Below, one piece after another: positions 24,047-36,278 of a DNA stretch of 64,000 nucleotides. The notes beneath the pieces were generated by a model. It searched no databases. It was given only the letters and a program-made list of their open reading frames with translations, and was not told the origin of the DNA. The translations under genes were made by a program, and so were the position numbers. Within the stretch, counting starts at the first letter, position 1, and each line of letters opens with the position of its first letter. Source of the DNA: Gnetum montanum (Eukaryota > Streptophyta > Gnetopsida > Gnetales > Gnetaceae); the NCBI GenBank assembly GCA_015680685.1, contig MNCI01004830.1, positions 3,715-67,714 on the forward strand. The letters run 5' to 3'.

Positions 24047-25900
24047 ATGGAAACAATTGCAAACAAGTCACACACAAATTCACAACAATGTCTCTCTCAC
24101 AAGACTATGATAATGCAAAAACCAATAAGGCAATTCATTGGAGAACCAACGAATTATATGATGATGAAGATGAAGTTTGGAGTACTTAACCTGATGCAAG
24201 GGTATCATATGTACAAAAACGAAGACAACATTGTCCCAACTCATAAATTCATAGCCTACCTAGTGACGATGAACCCTTGCTAGCTACTAAGAGCCTAATG
24301 CATATACAAGAGGTTGTTCGAATGTCCCACCAGCATCGTAAGGAAAGCCATCTACCTAGGCTTGATTTAAACAACTTTCCCAAGTTTTTAGAAGGCTATG
24401 ATTTAGACCTGCAACATCATTTACAATCCTTCCATGATGCCTATGTATGGAACAATATTAATAATGGGTGACAAAAACTTAAGCTCTTTCCTATGACACT
24501 CGTTGGCCAAGCAAAAGTATGGTACATGTCCTTACAACCAAAATCAATTCAACATTGGCCGACAATGATAGAACTCTTCAACGAAAGATATCAAACCTAT
24601 GCAAGAGTGTCAGCCTTGGAAAAAAATCCAAGAGTGGAAAGAAGTGCAACATGAACCCTTGGACATGGCCTTAGAAAGATATTATGCATTGTTAAACAAT
24701 TGCCCAGGCCATGGATTCTCCAAGGAGAGGCTAATGTACCATATCATGGATGGGCTTCGTAATGAAACAAGGGAAACCCTAGGGATGTATGTCCCAGGTC
24801 AACTATATGAGCTATGAACCCACCAATTTCAAGAGATTATGAAGCGGGTAGTAAAGGAAGAAGGAGAAATGGCTAAATGGGAGAATGTTGAAAAATCTCA
24901 ACGGGACCAAAATCTCAATTTAACAAACGTCCGTAATCATGAAGAGGAGAAATAAACTCATCTCAAGGAGGTGGAACCATCTTTTCCAGTACTATAATAA
25001 AGATCAATAAGATGACAGAATGGATACATGAAAAATGTGGAGAATATGCCAACATTATTAGAGGTAGAACCATGATGAACCAAGAAGTAGGACAGAACAC
25101 CCTTAGACAATTGGAAAGAAGGGTTGAAGAGAATAAGAACTCAACTACTAATCATACGTATCAATGTAACATTTTCCTGTACGGTCACCCCAAAGGTTAA
25201 TGTCCAATCTTGTCACATTTACATGAGCATTGGGGAAGAATGTTACATCTAGAGTTCGTACAAAAATACTATGTTCAATCATAGTGGCAAAGATCCCAGT
25301 CATGGGGGAGGCCACCCTCAAACTGGTGATACCCTTCATATCATCTAAACCCAAGTGCTTATCAGGTTCAGCATCCTATTTTCCCAGCTAGGTCAACATC
25401 CTCTATTTCACCGCATCGTTATCGTTCTCCTAAATACTATCAACCCATATCCTCTCCAACAGGACCACCACCTTGTGTACTTTATGCTTCTCCTCAACCT
25501 CAATATTCTCATCCTTCACCTCCTTCTACATTGCCACTAGTTATTCTAGAAGGTTTTGCACCATAGCACCAATCCACGAACGTCACTTGTGCTACTACTG
25601 TCAACAATAGTGGAGGTCCTCCACAACACTAGAAGCATCCTTTCTTTAGACATAACCATAGGAAGGGACCGCATAGTTTCGAGACCATTGCATCCTCCCA
25701 CTCAACACAAGTTCAACACTATGGTGCATCCTTCTCCTCAAATCCAACACCTCGTGTTACCTTATCCAGGCCACCACGCAACACTCCAATAACTATGCGG
25801 CCCAATGAATATAGCCACGTAGGGAGATATATTGATCCTTACATACCATCTTACAGTCATAGGTGCCATAGTGGGTTAACTCCTTATCAATTGACTACAT
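24047..25900 (+). pseudogene. Element D gag
   Basis: Starts at ATG 24047 after a possible splice acceptor (CTTTTAG). The gag core is readable as LDLNNFPKFLEGYDLDLQHH, FPMTLVGQAKVWYMSLQPKS and LNNCPGHGFS (24330-24750), colinear with B's gag. A frameshift lies between 24047 and 24277. From about 25200 on it is a Pro/His-rich tail in changing frames. Confidence 0.75.
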
Positions 25901-26132
25901 TTCATAATTTGCCCCATTATGCCTAATTTAATCAAGTGTGTGAATCCCAAATTGGATATATTCCAACCACCACATCAAAGGACACCCAGTGGTTTGGATA
26001 TGATTGAACTCCAATGTTTCCAAAATGCTTGCATCCAAAATTTCCATTTATTAATTCTATCCATGCTCAACTATGTAGTTATGGGGGATATCCTCCATTC
26101 TAACAAGCAGAATTAGTAAATATTTTTCCTTN

Positions 26133-26574
26133 TAATAATTAGAGTAACTACTCTAATAACCACCACTCTAATAATAACCACTCTAATAATTAGAGTAACA
26201 GCTCTCATCACTTTATTACTCTTACTCCCATTTTTCGTTAGATCTACAAGGATCTTAGCATAATCAAGTTGCATGATAACTCCTACAGATGTCACCAAAG
26301 AGAATCCACAAGTTCCCTTAATGTCACACCCTGGCCATTCCCTCTTAGTCCATCATTTTTTGCTTTGGGCATAATGAGCACAAAATTACTTTTAAGTTTT
26401 CTTAATGACAAGAACATCATCGTACCCAGAGTAGAACCTCTTATTAATAAAATGGTTGGGTGGATGTGGTGGGCTCGCTGTCCAAATAATTAGCCACTTG
26501 AGACTTGATAGCATAGAACAACACCTCAACCAACAAGTCACATGAGTTTTTTATTCATAGATGAGATTACCCAT
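26133..26574. other. Inverted assembly patch at the D/B junction
   Basis: Bounded by N at 26132 and 26575. The stretch 26133-26210 is the reverse complement of the first bases of B's 5' LTR (26576-26653). Read in reverse, the patch ends TAAAG then TGATGAGAG, and TAAAG recurs after B's 3' LTR (35476-35480). The patch is therefore D sequence placed backwards. Its D-derived part resembles the + strand at about 52790-53000. Confidence 0.88.
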
Positions 26575-27489
26575 NGATGAGAGCTGTTACTCTAATTATT
26601 AGAGTGGTTATTATTAGAGTGGTGGTTATTAGAGTAGTTACTCTAATTATTAAAGTGGTTATTATTAGAGCACTTATTCCCAAGTTACTCCTGGGCCTAT
26701 AAATATAGTGCCCAGGCACACAGTAGGGAGTAATTCAGAAGAAGGAGTCAAGAGGAAGTATGGGGAGGGAGTCTTGTAGCAGTCAAGTAATGAAACTCTT
26801 GTAGTTTTTTTGAAAGTTAGAGTATTTTCCAAGTGCTCGCAACAAGAGGTCTAAGTGTGGATGGATCTTTATTCAAGCATTGTGTACCTAAGTACACCTT
26901 GTGTATGAAAATAAAGATGAGCTCTTTGATTCATCCTTGCAGCACTTGAGATTTGTTTTCTTATGAATTCCTTTTATTTTATTTTCTTATGCATTTATTT
27001 TATGCACTTTACGTTTATGTTATTAGCACAACAATTCATTTTGATCAATTAAGCAAATCGTTAAATTACACAAGCATGCCCACTTTGAGCATGCGTGTAA
27101 TGCTCGGTAACCTAGTAACGATTAGCGTTTGGTAATCCCAGTAGTGTTGCACTAGTTCAGGATGTGTATGGTAAGTGGGAACGGATGCTTGTGTTAGGAT
27201 TAGGTAGAACTTAGTTAATGAGTAGTTAAGTTAAATTAGTTACCTAGTTATCTCTCTCTTTCCCTACTAGTGCAGGACATAAAAACATAAAAGCTATAAA
27301 AATCATATGCCTCAAGCTTACTTAACCATACAACCATGACATACAAGTAAGCTTGGGAAGACAACGATCAACCAACCTGTCCTTATTCCACAAGGGCACA
27401 TAAGCACTTAGTCCTTGGAATTCGATTGGATCGTGCGTGAAACACTCGTATTCGTATGGTTGAGTGTAGGGGTACCTCGCCGCTCATCA
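26575..27489 (+). repeat. 5' LTR of element B
   Basis: U3 begins with an array of near-palindromic units ACTCTAATTATTAGAGT and TGGTTATTATTAGAG (26588-26680), then a TATA box CCTATAAATATAG (26697-26709). R-U5 holds AATAAAGATGAGCTC and a GCATGCCCACTTTGAGCATGC dyad. It ends CGCTCATCA at 27489. Confidence 0.9.
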
Positions 27490-27625
27490 TTAGCGTCATT
27501 GTCGGGGACTTAGTTGTTTGTGCGCTAACTAGAACATAGGAAATTATTCACATCATTGGAATGAACCCTTAGGGTTGGTTGAGAAAATAATAAACAAGAA
27601 TATATTGCACACTAAATAGACAAGT

Positions 27626-29460
27626 ATGTCTCCTTTTTCATACGAAAGTGCCTCACCACCTAGGTTTGAAACAGGAAACAATCAATGATGTAATACGCAT
27701 GACGTTGATCCTCTAGTCCCTCAACAAGTTTGAGTGGTTTATATTCATCTTGATGAGTATATACTAGACTTAAGCTTTATCCTCCATCAAGATGAACAAC
27801 TATGTTGGCGAGACTTAGAAGGTAACATAGTGTTACCTCCCGATTGTTCAGTCCCAAGCATGCTTCTTCATGCTCTCACACGAATTGGCATGCCGCACTT
27901 ACACATAGAATACGTTGTGTAAGACATCATAAGTCTTTGAAGGGTAAGTGGTCCCAAGATGCCCCACATGTCTTAAGAAAAAATGAGGGTGGTGAACCTA
28001 CCTTAGGCAATCGCCCACATGACGATGTTCCCTCCCTTGACTTTGGCCAAGGGGTTGTGTATTAGAACCTTGATTCCACTATTCATAACCTAGGTTTTGA
28101 TACCCACGGGCACAAAGGATTTGAAAAAGGGACACAAACTCATGATAAAGGTGGACATTCTGATTCTAATCACGATCGGAGCCGAGATCGTAGAAGAGAA
28201 GGTAGCAAACACCGTCATGGTGACGGTTCTCCTTGTTCTTCACCTTCGTCATCTCCTTCACCCTCTCCTTCAATATTCGGATGCGGTCATAAAGAAAAAA
28301 ATCATGGGGATAAAGGTAGGAAAAGTGGAAGTCATAGACGAAACAGCTAGGAAAGGCGATGAGGGCACTCTAGAGAGTTACGACATAAAAGAAGGGAGAG
28401 TAGGGAACAACATAGGCATCATAGATGCCATGGACAAGACGATCATGATGAACCCCTACTCACTACTCGAAGTATGTTAGACATAACTGAGGCTGTTAGA
28501 ATTCTAACAAGGCACCAGAAAGATAGTAGGATTAAGAGATTAGATATGAACAATATCACACGATTTGAAGGGGGATACAATGCTAATCCTCATAATCATT
28601 TACAAGCATTTCATGATGCGTGTGCCTTGCAAAACATAGAGAACAAATGGAAAAAACTTAAGTTATTCCCGTAGACACTAGTTAAAGAAGCAGAAAGCTA
28701 GTACTGGTCCTTAGAACCGAAATCCATTCGTAGGTGGAGTACTATGTTAGAACTATTTAATGATAAGTACCAAACGTACTCTCGAGTGTCTAACTTGCAA
28801 AAGAAAATCCAAGGCTAGAAACAAGGAGGACATGAACCCTTGGATGTTGCCATGGGCCGATACTATGCACTGTTACATCATTTTCTTGGCCATAGTTATT
28901 CACAAAGGGATCAACTATGCCATCTCATGGATGGGCTTAGGCATGAAACAAGAAGAACTCTTGGGACTTATGCCCAAGGGAGACTATCCAAGCTTAGGTC
29001 CCATCAAATTCAAAGACTATTGGAGCAAGTTGCTAAGGAAGAAGGTGAGCTACGGAAGAGAGAAAGTGCATAAGACTATAACCAAGATCCTTCCCTTCAA
29101 AAGAGGAGAGTAAAATTTTGTGAGGATGAAGAAGAGTCACCACTCGAAAAGATGGTGAATAGGAAAACTTTGCCTATCCAAAAGATGACATTAGAAGTTT
29201 CGGCAAAGGTAGACCAAATGTGGGATTCCCTAGACAATAGATTTCAAACTGTTCTTAAAATAGTAGAGGATTCTAGAGAGCAAGGTAGTGAGAAAAGAAA
29301 AAAGAAAGAGGTTGAACATGCACATAGCAAGGGTAAGGGCAAAGTTGCCATCATTGAAGAGGTTGTGGATTCAGAAATAGACAATGATAGTGGATGTGAG
29401 ATATGCCAATATGACCATCCTAAGGGATGTTTCCCTGTAATCTCACATCTCTAGGAGTCT
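27626..29460 (+). pseudogene. Element B gag
   Basis: Starts at ATG 27626 (MSPFSYESASPPRFET). Order: N-terminal region with LHQDEQLCWRDLEGNI, a charged linker, gag core (LDMNNITRFEGGYNANPH, WKKLKLFP, MLELFNDKYQTYSRVS, GRYYALLHHF, LMDGLRHETRRTLGTYA), a charged coiled stretch, and CEICQYDHPKGC near 29397-29435, a CX2CX3HX3C variant of the zinc knuckle. Frames change near 28065, 28480, 28674 and 29073. It would have formed the capsid. Confidence 0.82.
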
Positions 29461-29579
29461 AGGATGTATGCACTCAACCCATGATTAAACAAAAGGCAAA
29501 CACCCCGAAGGTTACCTTATCCTCAAGGTAACCCAAGGCAGTTCCATCAACCCTTAACATATTATCCCAGTGGAACTCC

Positions 29580-30740
29580 ACCACAACTGATTGAGCAATA
29601 TCAATAGTGGTAGCACCAATAATCATGGAGAATGCCACCACCAAGGCAAAAATATTCTTACTAGCAACTTGACCCTTGTGGATATTATGTGTAGCAGCCA
29701 ATCTCCCCACATGACTCTATTGGTCACGTTACTCCGCAACCTCACTACCAAGCCCGCGAGTATTATGGGACTCCCTCTTCTAAGGGTGATATTCTGCAAG
29801 CATATCATCCTTCTCATCTGGCCACATATCTTCCACCTATAGCTCCACTACCACCTACTCCAACTATGCAGGGTGAAATCCCTACCCAGCCGCAACAACG
29901 TAATGCCACAAGGGCTATTAACTCTCAACCTATTATTGGTTCCAACAACCACATGAAGAAAAGACTTTTCTTTAGAACCAACAGTCCAACCAAGCCCTTG
30001 CAATCACAAGTGACTGATTCCTTAGATGCCTCAGTATTAATCAAAACTTCAAAGCCCCTTTCAACCCAATCACTACACTCAACACATATGGTCATGCTAA
30101 CACATGTTGTCACTGATTGGATCAAAGCTAGCCACCTTCCCAGGAAATTCTCTGATCCTGGGAGTCCTCTGATATATACTTACAAATTGCTGGAAATGTG
30201 CGATGCAAGGCTCTTTTGGATTTAGGTTCCGGTGTCAACTTGATTTCTCAAGAAATGTACAAGGCCTGGAACTTGCCTCCATTGAAAAAGAGCAACATCC
30301 ATCTAGAGTTGGCTGACCAGTCCATCACTGTCCCATTAGGACTGGTGAAAGACATTGTTATGACTGTTTCTGGGTGATCGTACCTAGTTGACTTCCTAGT
30401 GATTCAGGTGAACAATAGTAAGGGGCACTTCCCAATCATAATGGGAGGAGCATGGCTAAGCACCATCGATGCATGCCTAGGAATATGTGATCTTTCCCTA
30501 GAAATATCAAAGGAAAATACATTTAGAAAGATCGAGAAAAAAAAAGTTCCATGCATCGCATACAGATACACAGGGTGTAATTGCGTGCAAAGGTCATGGT
30601 TTGTGCAAAGTTTAACATTTTCTACATGNAAATGTTAAACTTTGCACAAACCATGACCTTTGCACGCAATTACACCCTGTGTATCTGTATGCGATGCATG
30701 GAACTTTTTTTTTCTCGATCTTTCTAAATGTATTTTCCTT
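29580..30740 (+). pseudogene. Element B gag tail and protease
   Basis: A Pro/His-rich tail (29591-29842) leads to LPRKFSDPGSPLIYT and the protease near 30150. The catalytic triad reads Asp-Leu-Gly where element C has DSG, a one-base TCA to TTA change. MGGAWLSTIDACLGICDLSLEI follows. The 3' part ends in an inverted assembly patch (30630-30744) that duplicates 30506-30620 backwards. Comparison with C suggests about 60 bases are missing there. Confidence 0.75.
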
Positions 30741-30744
30741 TGAT
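30630..30744. other. Inverted assembly patch inside element B
   Basis: Lies between N at 30629 and 30745. It is the reverse complement of the bases just to its left (about 30506-30620), giving a perfect-looking palindrome centred on the N. It adds no new sequence. Confidence 0.85.
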
Positions 30745-30759
30745 NAAAGACACCCAGTG

Positions 30760-31880
30760 TCTGATAGCTAATCAAGAAAGTAGTTCACTCATATGCATGG
30801 AACTAAGGGTTTGACTTGTGCTTACATCAATAGCATAGATGCATTAGAGTAAGTCCACTACCAACTTCCAAGTCTTAACCTTGAAAATATCAATTGGGGA
30901 AAGTTGGAAATCCCTAAGAAATTTAAGCAGGAGCCCCTTGAGCTGAAACCATTGCCCACCGGTATGGAATACACGTTCCTTAAAAATGAAAAATCAATAA
31001 TTATCAACGCTAAGCTTGCTTCTCAATAGAAAGAAGAACTGCTTAAGGTAATAAATAAATGGTTGGAAGCCTTTACTTGGTCATATCCCAAATTAACTAG
31101 AATAGATCCTAGGATATGCCAACATAGAATTTACACTGACCCCTCCATGAAGCCTTGAAGATAACCGCAAAGGTGATTGAAACTTAAGCTGAAGCAAGTA
31201 ATTAAGGAAGAAGTCAAACAACTTCTCAAGGCTGGGTTCATATAACCCATTGCTGATAGCGAATGGGTTAGCCCCTTAGTTATTGTGCCTAAAAAGGGAG
31301 GCAAATGGAGGGTGTGCATAGATTTTAGGCTACTAAATATGGCAACATTTAAAGATCACTTTCCATTGCCATTTGTCAACCAAGTCTTAGACACCATCAT
31401 AGGGCATCGCTATTACAGCTTTCTAGATGGATATAGTAGATATAACCAAATACAAATAGCCCTAGAAGACCAACCAAGACTATGTTCACTAGTCCTTGGG
31501 GAATGTTCACATACAAACAGATGCCATTTGGCTTGTGCAATGTCCCTGCAACATTTCAACGACTAGTTCTAAGCATATTCCAACAGCAGATAGGGAATGG
31601 CATGGAGGTCTTTATGGACGACTTCTCTACTTATGGAGCAAACTTTGATGAAGCCTTAGACTGGTTAGAGCAAGTGTTAAAAAGATGTGTAGAAACCAAT
31701 TTGAGGCTCAACTGGCAGAAAATCCATTTCATGGTCCAAGAAGACGTAGTACTAGGGCATAAAATCTCACACATAGGGATATAGGTAAACCTAGAAAAAA
31801 TCAAAATTATCCAAGGAATTACCTGTCAATCGGAAATTGTCAAAGATATTCGATCATTCCTTGGACATACTGGCTACTAC
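30760..31880 (+). pseudogene. Element B reverse transcriptase
   Basis: Readable as LKQVIKEEVKQLLKAGFI, SPLVIVPKKGGKWRVCIDFRLLN, HRYYSFLDGYSRYNQIQIALEDQ, then after a frameshift near 31480 TSPWGMFTYKQMPFGLCNVPATF and the active-site FMDDFSTYG (about 31612-31640). FLDGYSGYNQI and FMDDFS forms are typical of Athila. The thumb ends with SFLGHTGYY at about 31876, where RNase H should begin but does not. Confidence 0.85.
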
Positions 31881-33240
31881 ATGGAGACAAACTGGTACAG
31901 TAGCATTCTTACCTATCTCCTCACCCAACAAACACCACAAGAGTTAAACCTTAAGAAGAAATAACAGTTTCTTCACTGAGCCAAGTACTTTATGGAGATC
32001 AATGGGAAACTTTGCAAAGTGTGTCCTGATGGCTTGGTTCGATGGTGTGTTCCCAATATAGATCAACTACGAGTTCTCCAAGACACTCATGAGGGTCCTT
32101 GTGGGGGTCATTACACTGGGAGATGAATGGCCATCAAGATCCTGGTTGTAGGATATTATTGGCCTATATTATTTGGGGACACCCATCATTTCGTCCAATC
32201 TTGTGAGCGCTATCAATGTGATGGGGGAATGACTACTAGAATGGAGGGTCCGCAACAATGGATCCAATAGTTAGAACCCTTCGACATTTGAAGAATTAAT
32301 TTTATAGGGCCAATTACACCAATGTCCAATGGAAAAGCTTATATTATTATTGTTGTTGATTACCTTACTAAATGGGTAGAAGAAGCTTCTGTTAAGGATT
32401 GTACATCATCTACGGCTGCATGATTTTTTCAATAACAAATCATAAATAGGTTTGGTGTACCTCATGCACTTATTTCAGACAATGGTACACACTTCACAGG
32501 TGCAACTTTTCAGAAATTAATGCAACGATTAGGAGTTGAGTATAAATTGACTACACCATACCACCCCCAAGCAAACGATCAAGCAAAAGTCACCAGTAGG
32601 GAGATTATGAAGATATTGACAAGAACCATTAGCAAGTTTAGGCAAGACTGTAGCACTAAATTGAATGATGCTCTTTAGGCATACCGCTTCACATGGAAAC
32701 TCCCTATAGGCTACTCTCCCTATGAGTTAGTGTATGGTAAACTACCAACACTTCCCATTCAAATTAAGCTCCATACACTATCCACAGCATGTGACCTCAA
32801 CCTTGACCTTGACCTAGCACATAAACAACAGTTAGTAACCCTTAATTTGCTAGATGAAAACCGACTAGTTGCCCTGTCATCTAATGAATTGCACAAGGCA
32901 TTCAATAAGCAACGTCATGACCTAAGAATTAGGAAAGTTAAATATCAATCGGGAGATAAGGTTCTCTACTAGAATCCCACACATGTGCCACAACGTACTA
33001 AATTTCAAAAACTGTGGGAAGGACCTTATATTATTTATGCAACTGGTCCTTCAAGGGCCATGACAATATACAAACCTGAGAAACCGGATAAGATATTGTT
33101 GGTCAATGTGCAACAAACCAAACCTTTCCAGGAGCTTAGGACAACCAGTACACATGCTACCTCTCTTGATGGACAACCTTGCTCACTACTTTGGATCTCC
33201 TCCTTCCAACTTAGTTGTGGGGTAGATGGGTACCTATGTT
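31880..33240 (+). pseudogene. Element B integrase
   Basis: After the RNase H deletion: KYFMEINGKLCKVCPDGLV, HEGPCGGHYTGR, a zinc region with SCERYQCDGGMTT (one Cys lost), the core FIGPITPMSNGKAYIIIVVDYLTKWVEEA, ISDNGTHFTGATFQKL and YHPQANDQAKVTSRE. The last motif has Lys where the catalytic Glu is expected. The C-terminal part (32730-33180) ends in the usual Athila tail with GDKVLY and FQKLWEGPYII. Stops are few and mostly in place. Confidence 0.83.
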
Positions 33241-34549
33241 AACCATTCTAGGCCCTCAGTTCTTTTTGAATTTTTTTTACACATTCTTTTAACTTTTCTT
33301 ATTTTTGTTTTACACCATCGTTCATATTTTTACTATTTCTTTGTTTGCTTGATTGCTTTTATTCATCATCCAATAAGTGCTCATGATGGTGGATTGAATT
33401 ATATCATATTTTTTGCTAATGTTTGGTCTTTACCTTTGAATTATGATGTTGATATTAAGGTATGGTTCTTTTGGTAAAATAGGCAATGAGTCCACGTCGT
33501 CCACTCATCCATAAAACTCTATGGTCTCCTTTGGCTTGGAACTGTACAGTCCCTTTTTTCTAAGTAAAATTTTAATGAATTGGTGGTTGGGTACTTTNGA
33601 AAAAGAGAGAGTGAGAATTCAAAGCATAGCCCTTAGACATAATAAAGCAATATGGGCTACAAGCACTAGTTATGGAATTGAAAAGATATGTTATCCATGT
33701 CTGAAGGTTCCCTCTAACTAAGACCCTTTCTCGCTTCCTACTTCTCCATTTCTTGCTTTGGGGAGGACCCACTGGCATTCCTTTTTGGTACAATTGTTAA
33801 GTTCTTTTCCTTAAACATTTCTTGCAATCAATCATCTCTTATTTCATCCCCATCCATGACATGCATTTTATTGGCGTTATCATTGTTATTTTTTCCCATC
33901 TTTCTTTTTCCTCATATTTTCCCATCTTATAGCTACCGGAGGTTCACTCTTAGTCATGGAGGCCCTAGCACAAATTTTTCAATTTTCTCCATTTTACTAT
34001 TCACCTAACCCCTACACCTTGGGTAGTCACTTGTGATAATTCTCCGAACTAGTTTCTGCCATAACCACAACTCAGCCAATGCACTTCATATTGAGGCAAG
34101 GTATCAACTGCATTGTGGTTTATCTATCCTTGCTCATTTGTGACTATGTTGTGTGTGCAGATGACGATCGTACAAACGATGGACTGGGCTTGGAGGAAGC
34201 ACTTAGGATGGACTAGAATTGGAGCATTTACGAAAGGAGCAAGTTTGGTGGCGTGGCTATGGATAAATAATGGAAGGCACAATCATAGCATTGGCAGCAA
34301 CACGCTTCATTTTCTTGCTCTCTCTTTCTCTACAAGCTGTCAAATAAAGGCTTGGATGTCATTTATGTACGAGTGTTCGCCACAATGGTCATGAACACTA
34401 ATGTTGTAATATGCTTATTGATTCGTTCACTGGGCATGTTGAGTCTATCATCCCATTTCATCGTCAATTGTCAATTAGTCAATAATCCCATACCTTCCCA
34501 ATATTTTGTAAGGAACTCGAGAATGAGTTTTCATTCAGTTGTGGGGGTA
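33241..34549 (+). other. Element B 3' region, ORF3 lost
   Basis: Non-coding. It holds an N at 33598 at a place homologous to the N at 62251 in element C, the shared CTTTGGGGAGGACCCA block (33757-33772), and a stretch (33935-33975) homologous to the ORF3 leader of C. GTGTGTGCAG followed by ATG (34161) looks like the ORF3 splice acceptor, but only 77 codons of unrelated sequence follow. B has therefore lost ORF3 and its internal promoter. Confidence 0.6.
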
Positions 34550-35475
34550 TGATGAGAGTGATTACTCTAATTATTAGAGTGGTTATTATTAGAGCAGTTA
34601 CTCTAATTATTAGAGCGGTTACTCTAATTATTAGAGTGGTCATTATTAGAGTAGTTATTCCTGGGTTACTCTTGGGCCTATAAATACAGTGCCCAGGCTC
34701 ACAATAGCGAGTAATTTAGAAGAAGGAGTCAAGAGAAAGTCTGGGGAGGGAGTCTTGTAGCAGTCAAGTAGCAAAACTCTTGTATTCTGTTTGAAAGTTA
34801 GAGTATTTTCCAAGTGCCCGCAGCAAGAGGTTTAAGTGTGGACGGATCTTTATTCGAGCATTGTGTACCTGAGCACACCTTGTGTACAACAATAAAGATG
34901 AGCTCTTTGATTCATCCTTGCAGTACTTGAGATTTTTTTTCTTATGCATTCCTTTTATTTTATTTTCTTATGCATTTATTTTATTTTACGCACTTTACAT
35001 TTCTGTTATTAGCATAGCAATTCATTTTGATCAACTAAGAAAATCATTAAATTACACAAGCATGCCCACTTCGAGCATGCGTGTAATGCTTGGTAACCCA
35101 GTAATGATTAGCGTTTGGTAATCGCAGTAGTGTTGCACTGGTTCAAGATGTGTACAATAAGTGGGAATGGATGTTTGTGTTAGGATTAGTTATAACTTAG
35201 TTAATGAGTAGTTAAGTTAAATTAGTCACCTAGTTATCTCTCTCTTTTCCTACTAGCACAAGACATAAAAACATAAAAGCTATAAAAATCATATGCCTTA
35301 AGCTTAGTTAACCATACAATTGTGACATACAGGTAAGCTTGGGAAGACAACAATCAACCAACCCATCCTTGTTCCACAAGGGCGCATAAGCACTTAGTCC
35401 TTGGAATTCGACCGAATCGTGCGTGAAACGCTCATATTCGTATGGTTGAGCGTAGGTGTACCTCGCCTCTCATCA
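34550..35475 (+). repeat. 3' LTR of element B
   Basis: Begins TGATGAGAG and ends CTCATCA. It has one more U3 repeat unit set than the 5' copy and otherwise the same TATA box (CCTATAAATACAG) and R-U5. The two LTRs agree closely along their length. Confidence 0.92.
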
Positions 35476-35480
35476 TAAAG

Positions 35481-36278
35481 GCACTCAATAAAAAAAAGAT
35501 CAAGACAAAAAGTGCCACAAAGCAATTCCAATTACTCCTCCCTTGAACGAAATGCCAAGTGATCACACACCTTATTGTCATGGTACTCTTATGGTTGTCC
35601 ATCATGGGATGAAACAATGTGATGTCACTGATCAGAGGAATGGACTTGGTCTTAACTTTAGAGAAACAGGCTAATGACACATTAATCATGCCCTACACTT
35701 AGGATTCATTGTGCCTTGGGTCAGCTACCTCATGTCCCAATCTCTCCAATCCCTTCTACAATTCACCTCATCTCGCTATTCATGTATTTGTGACTTGTGT
35801 CTTGTGTAGCATTGAATTCATATCTCATCACGGTGGTATCTACATGTGTGTGTTTTGTGAAATTGGTATGTATTACATTTCACCCTCTAGTGCCTACGGA
35901 CATTTTTCAGGGTAGTTACGTATGGGCATCATAGGTAGGAACCTGCTTTGGGGAGGACCCACTTGCGTAATCCTTGTAATTTATACACATTACACATCAG
36001 CATCACATCATTTTATCCTCAAAGTACCACATTGCCAACATTATTCTTTCCTTTATCATCCTTCTAAGTTCAAACGTTCCTATGCACCATCTCATGTCCT
36101 TTTTCCTCATTCTATTCATGAATTTCATTGTCAGATTCCACACCATTATACCTTTTGTGCCTTTTGGTCTATTCAATCTTACCCTGCACCTTTCTAAGTA
36201 ACCTCAAATCCTTCATTTGTGGCCTTGGAAATTTAGAAATTCATTAATTTTACTAAGTACCCTATTTTCAATAGGCTG
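35481..36278 (+). other. Element D leader upstream of the internal promoter
   Basis: Non-coding as far as can be seen; small ORFs (35709-35915, 35922-36197) have no recognisable domain. It contains the shared CTTTGGGGAGGACCCA block (35949-35964) also present in B and, diverged, in C (about 62728). Confidence 0.5.

Larger units (their letters stand above)
26575..35475 (+). mobile_element. Athila-like element B, nested in D
   Basis: LTRs 26575-27489 and 34550-35475, tRNA-Asp type primer site at 27491-27508, gag, protease, RT, integrase, long 3' region and a purine tract GTGGGGGTA before the 3' LTR. Target duplication TAAAG is found after the 3' LTR and, once the inverted patch is reversed, before the 5' LTR. 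RNase H and ORF3 are missing, and stops and shifts occur throughout. Confidence 0.93.

Noticed and set aside
26133-26650. Genuine palindrome or hairpin at B's 5' LTR
   Set aside because: Bounded by N characters, and the target duplication is restored only if the segment is reversed; an assembly artefact.
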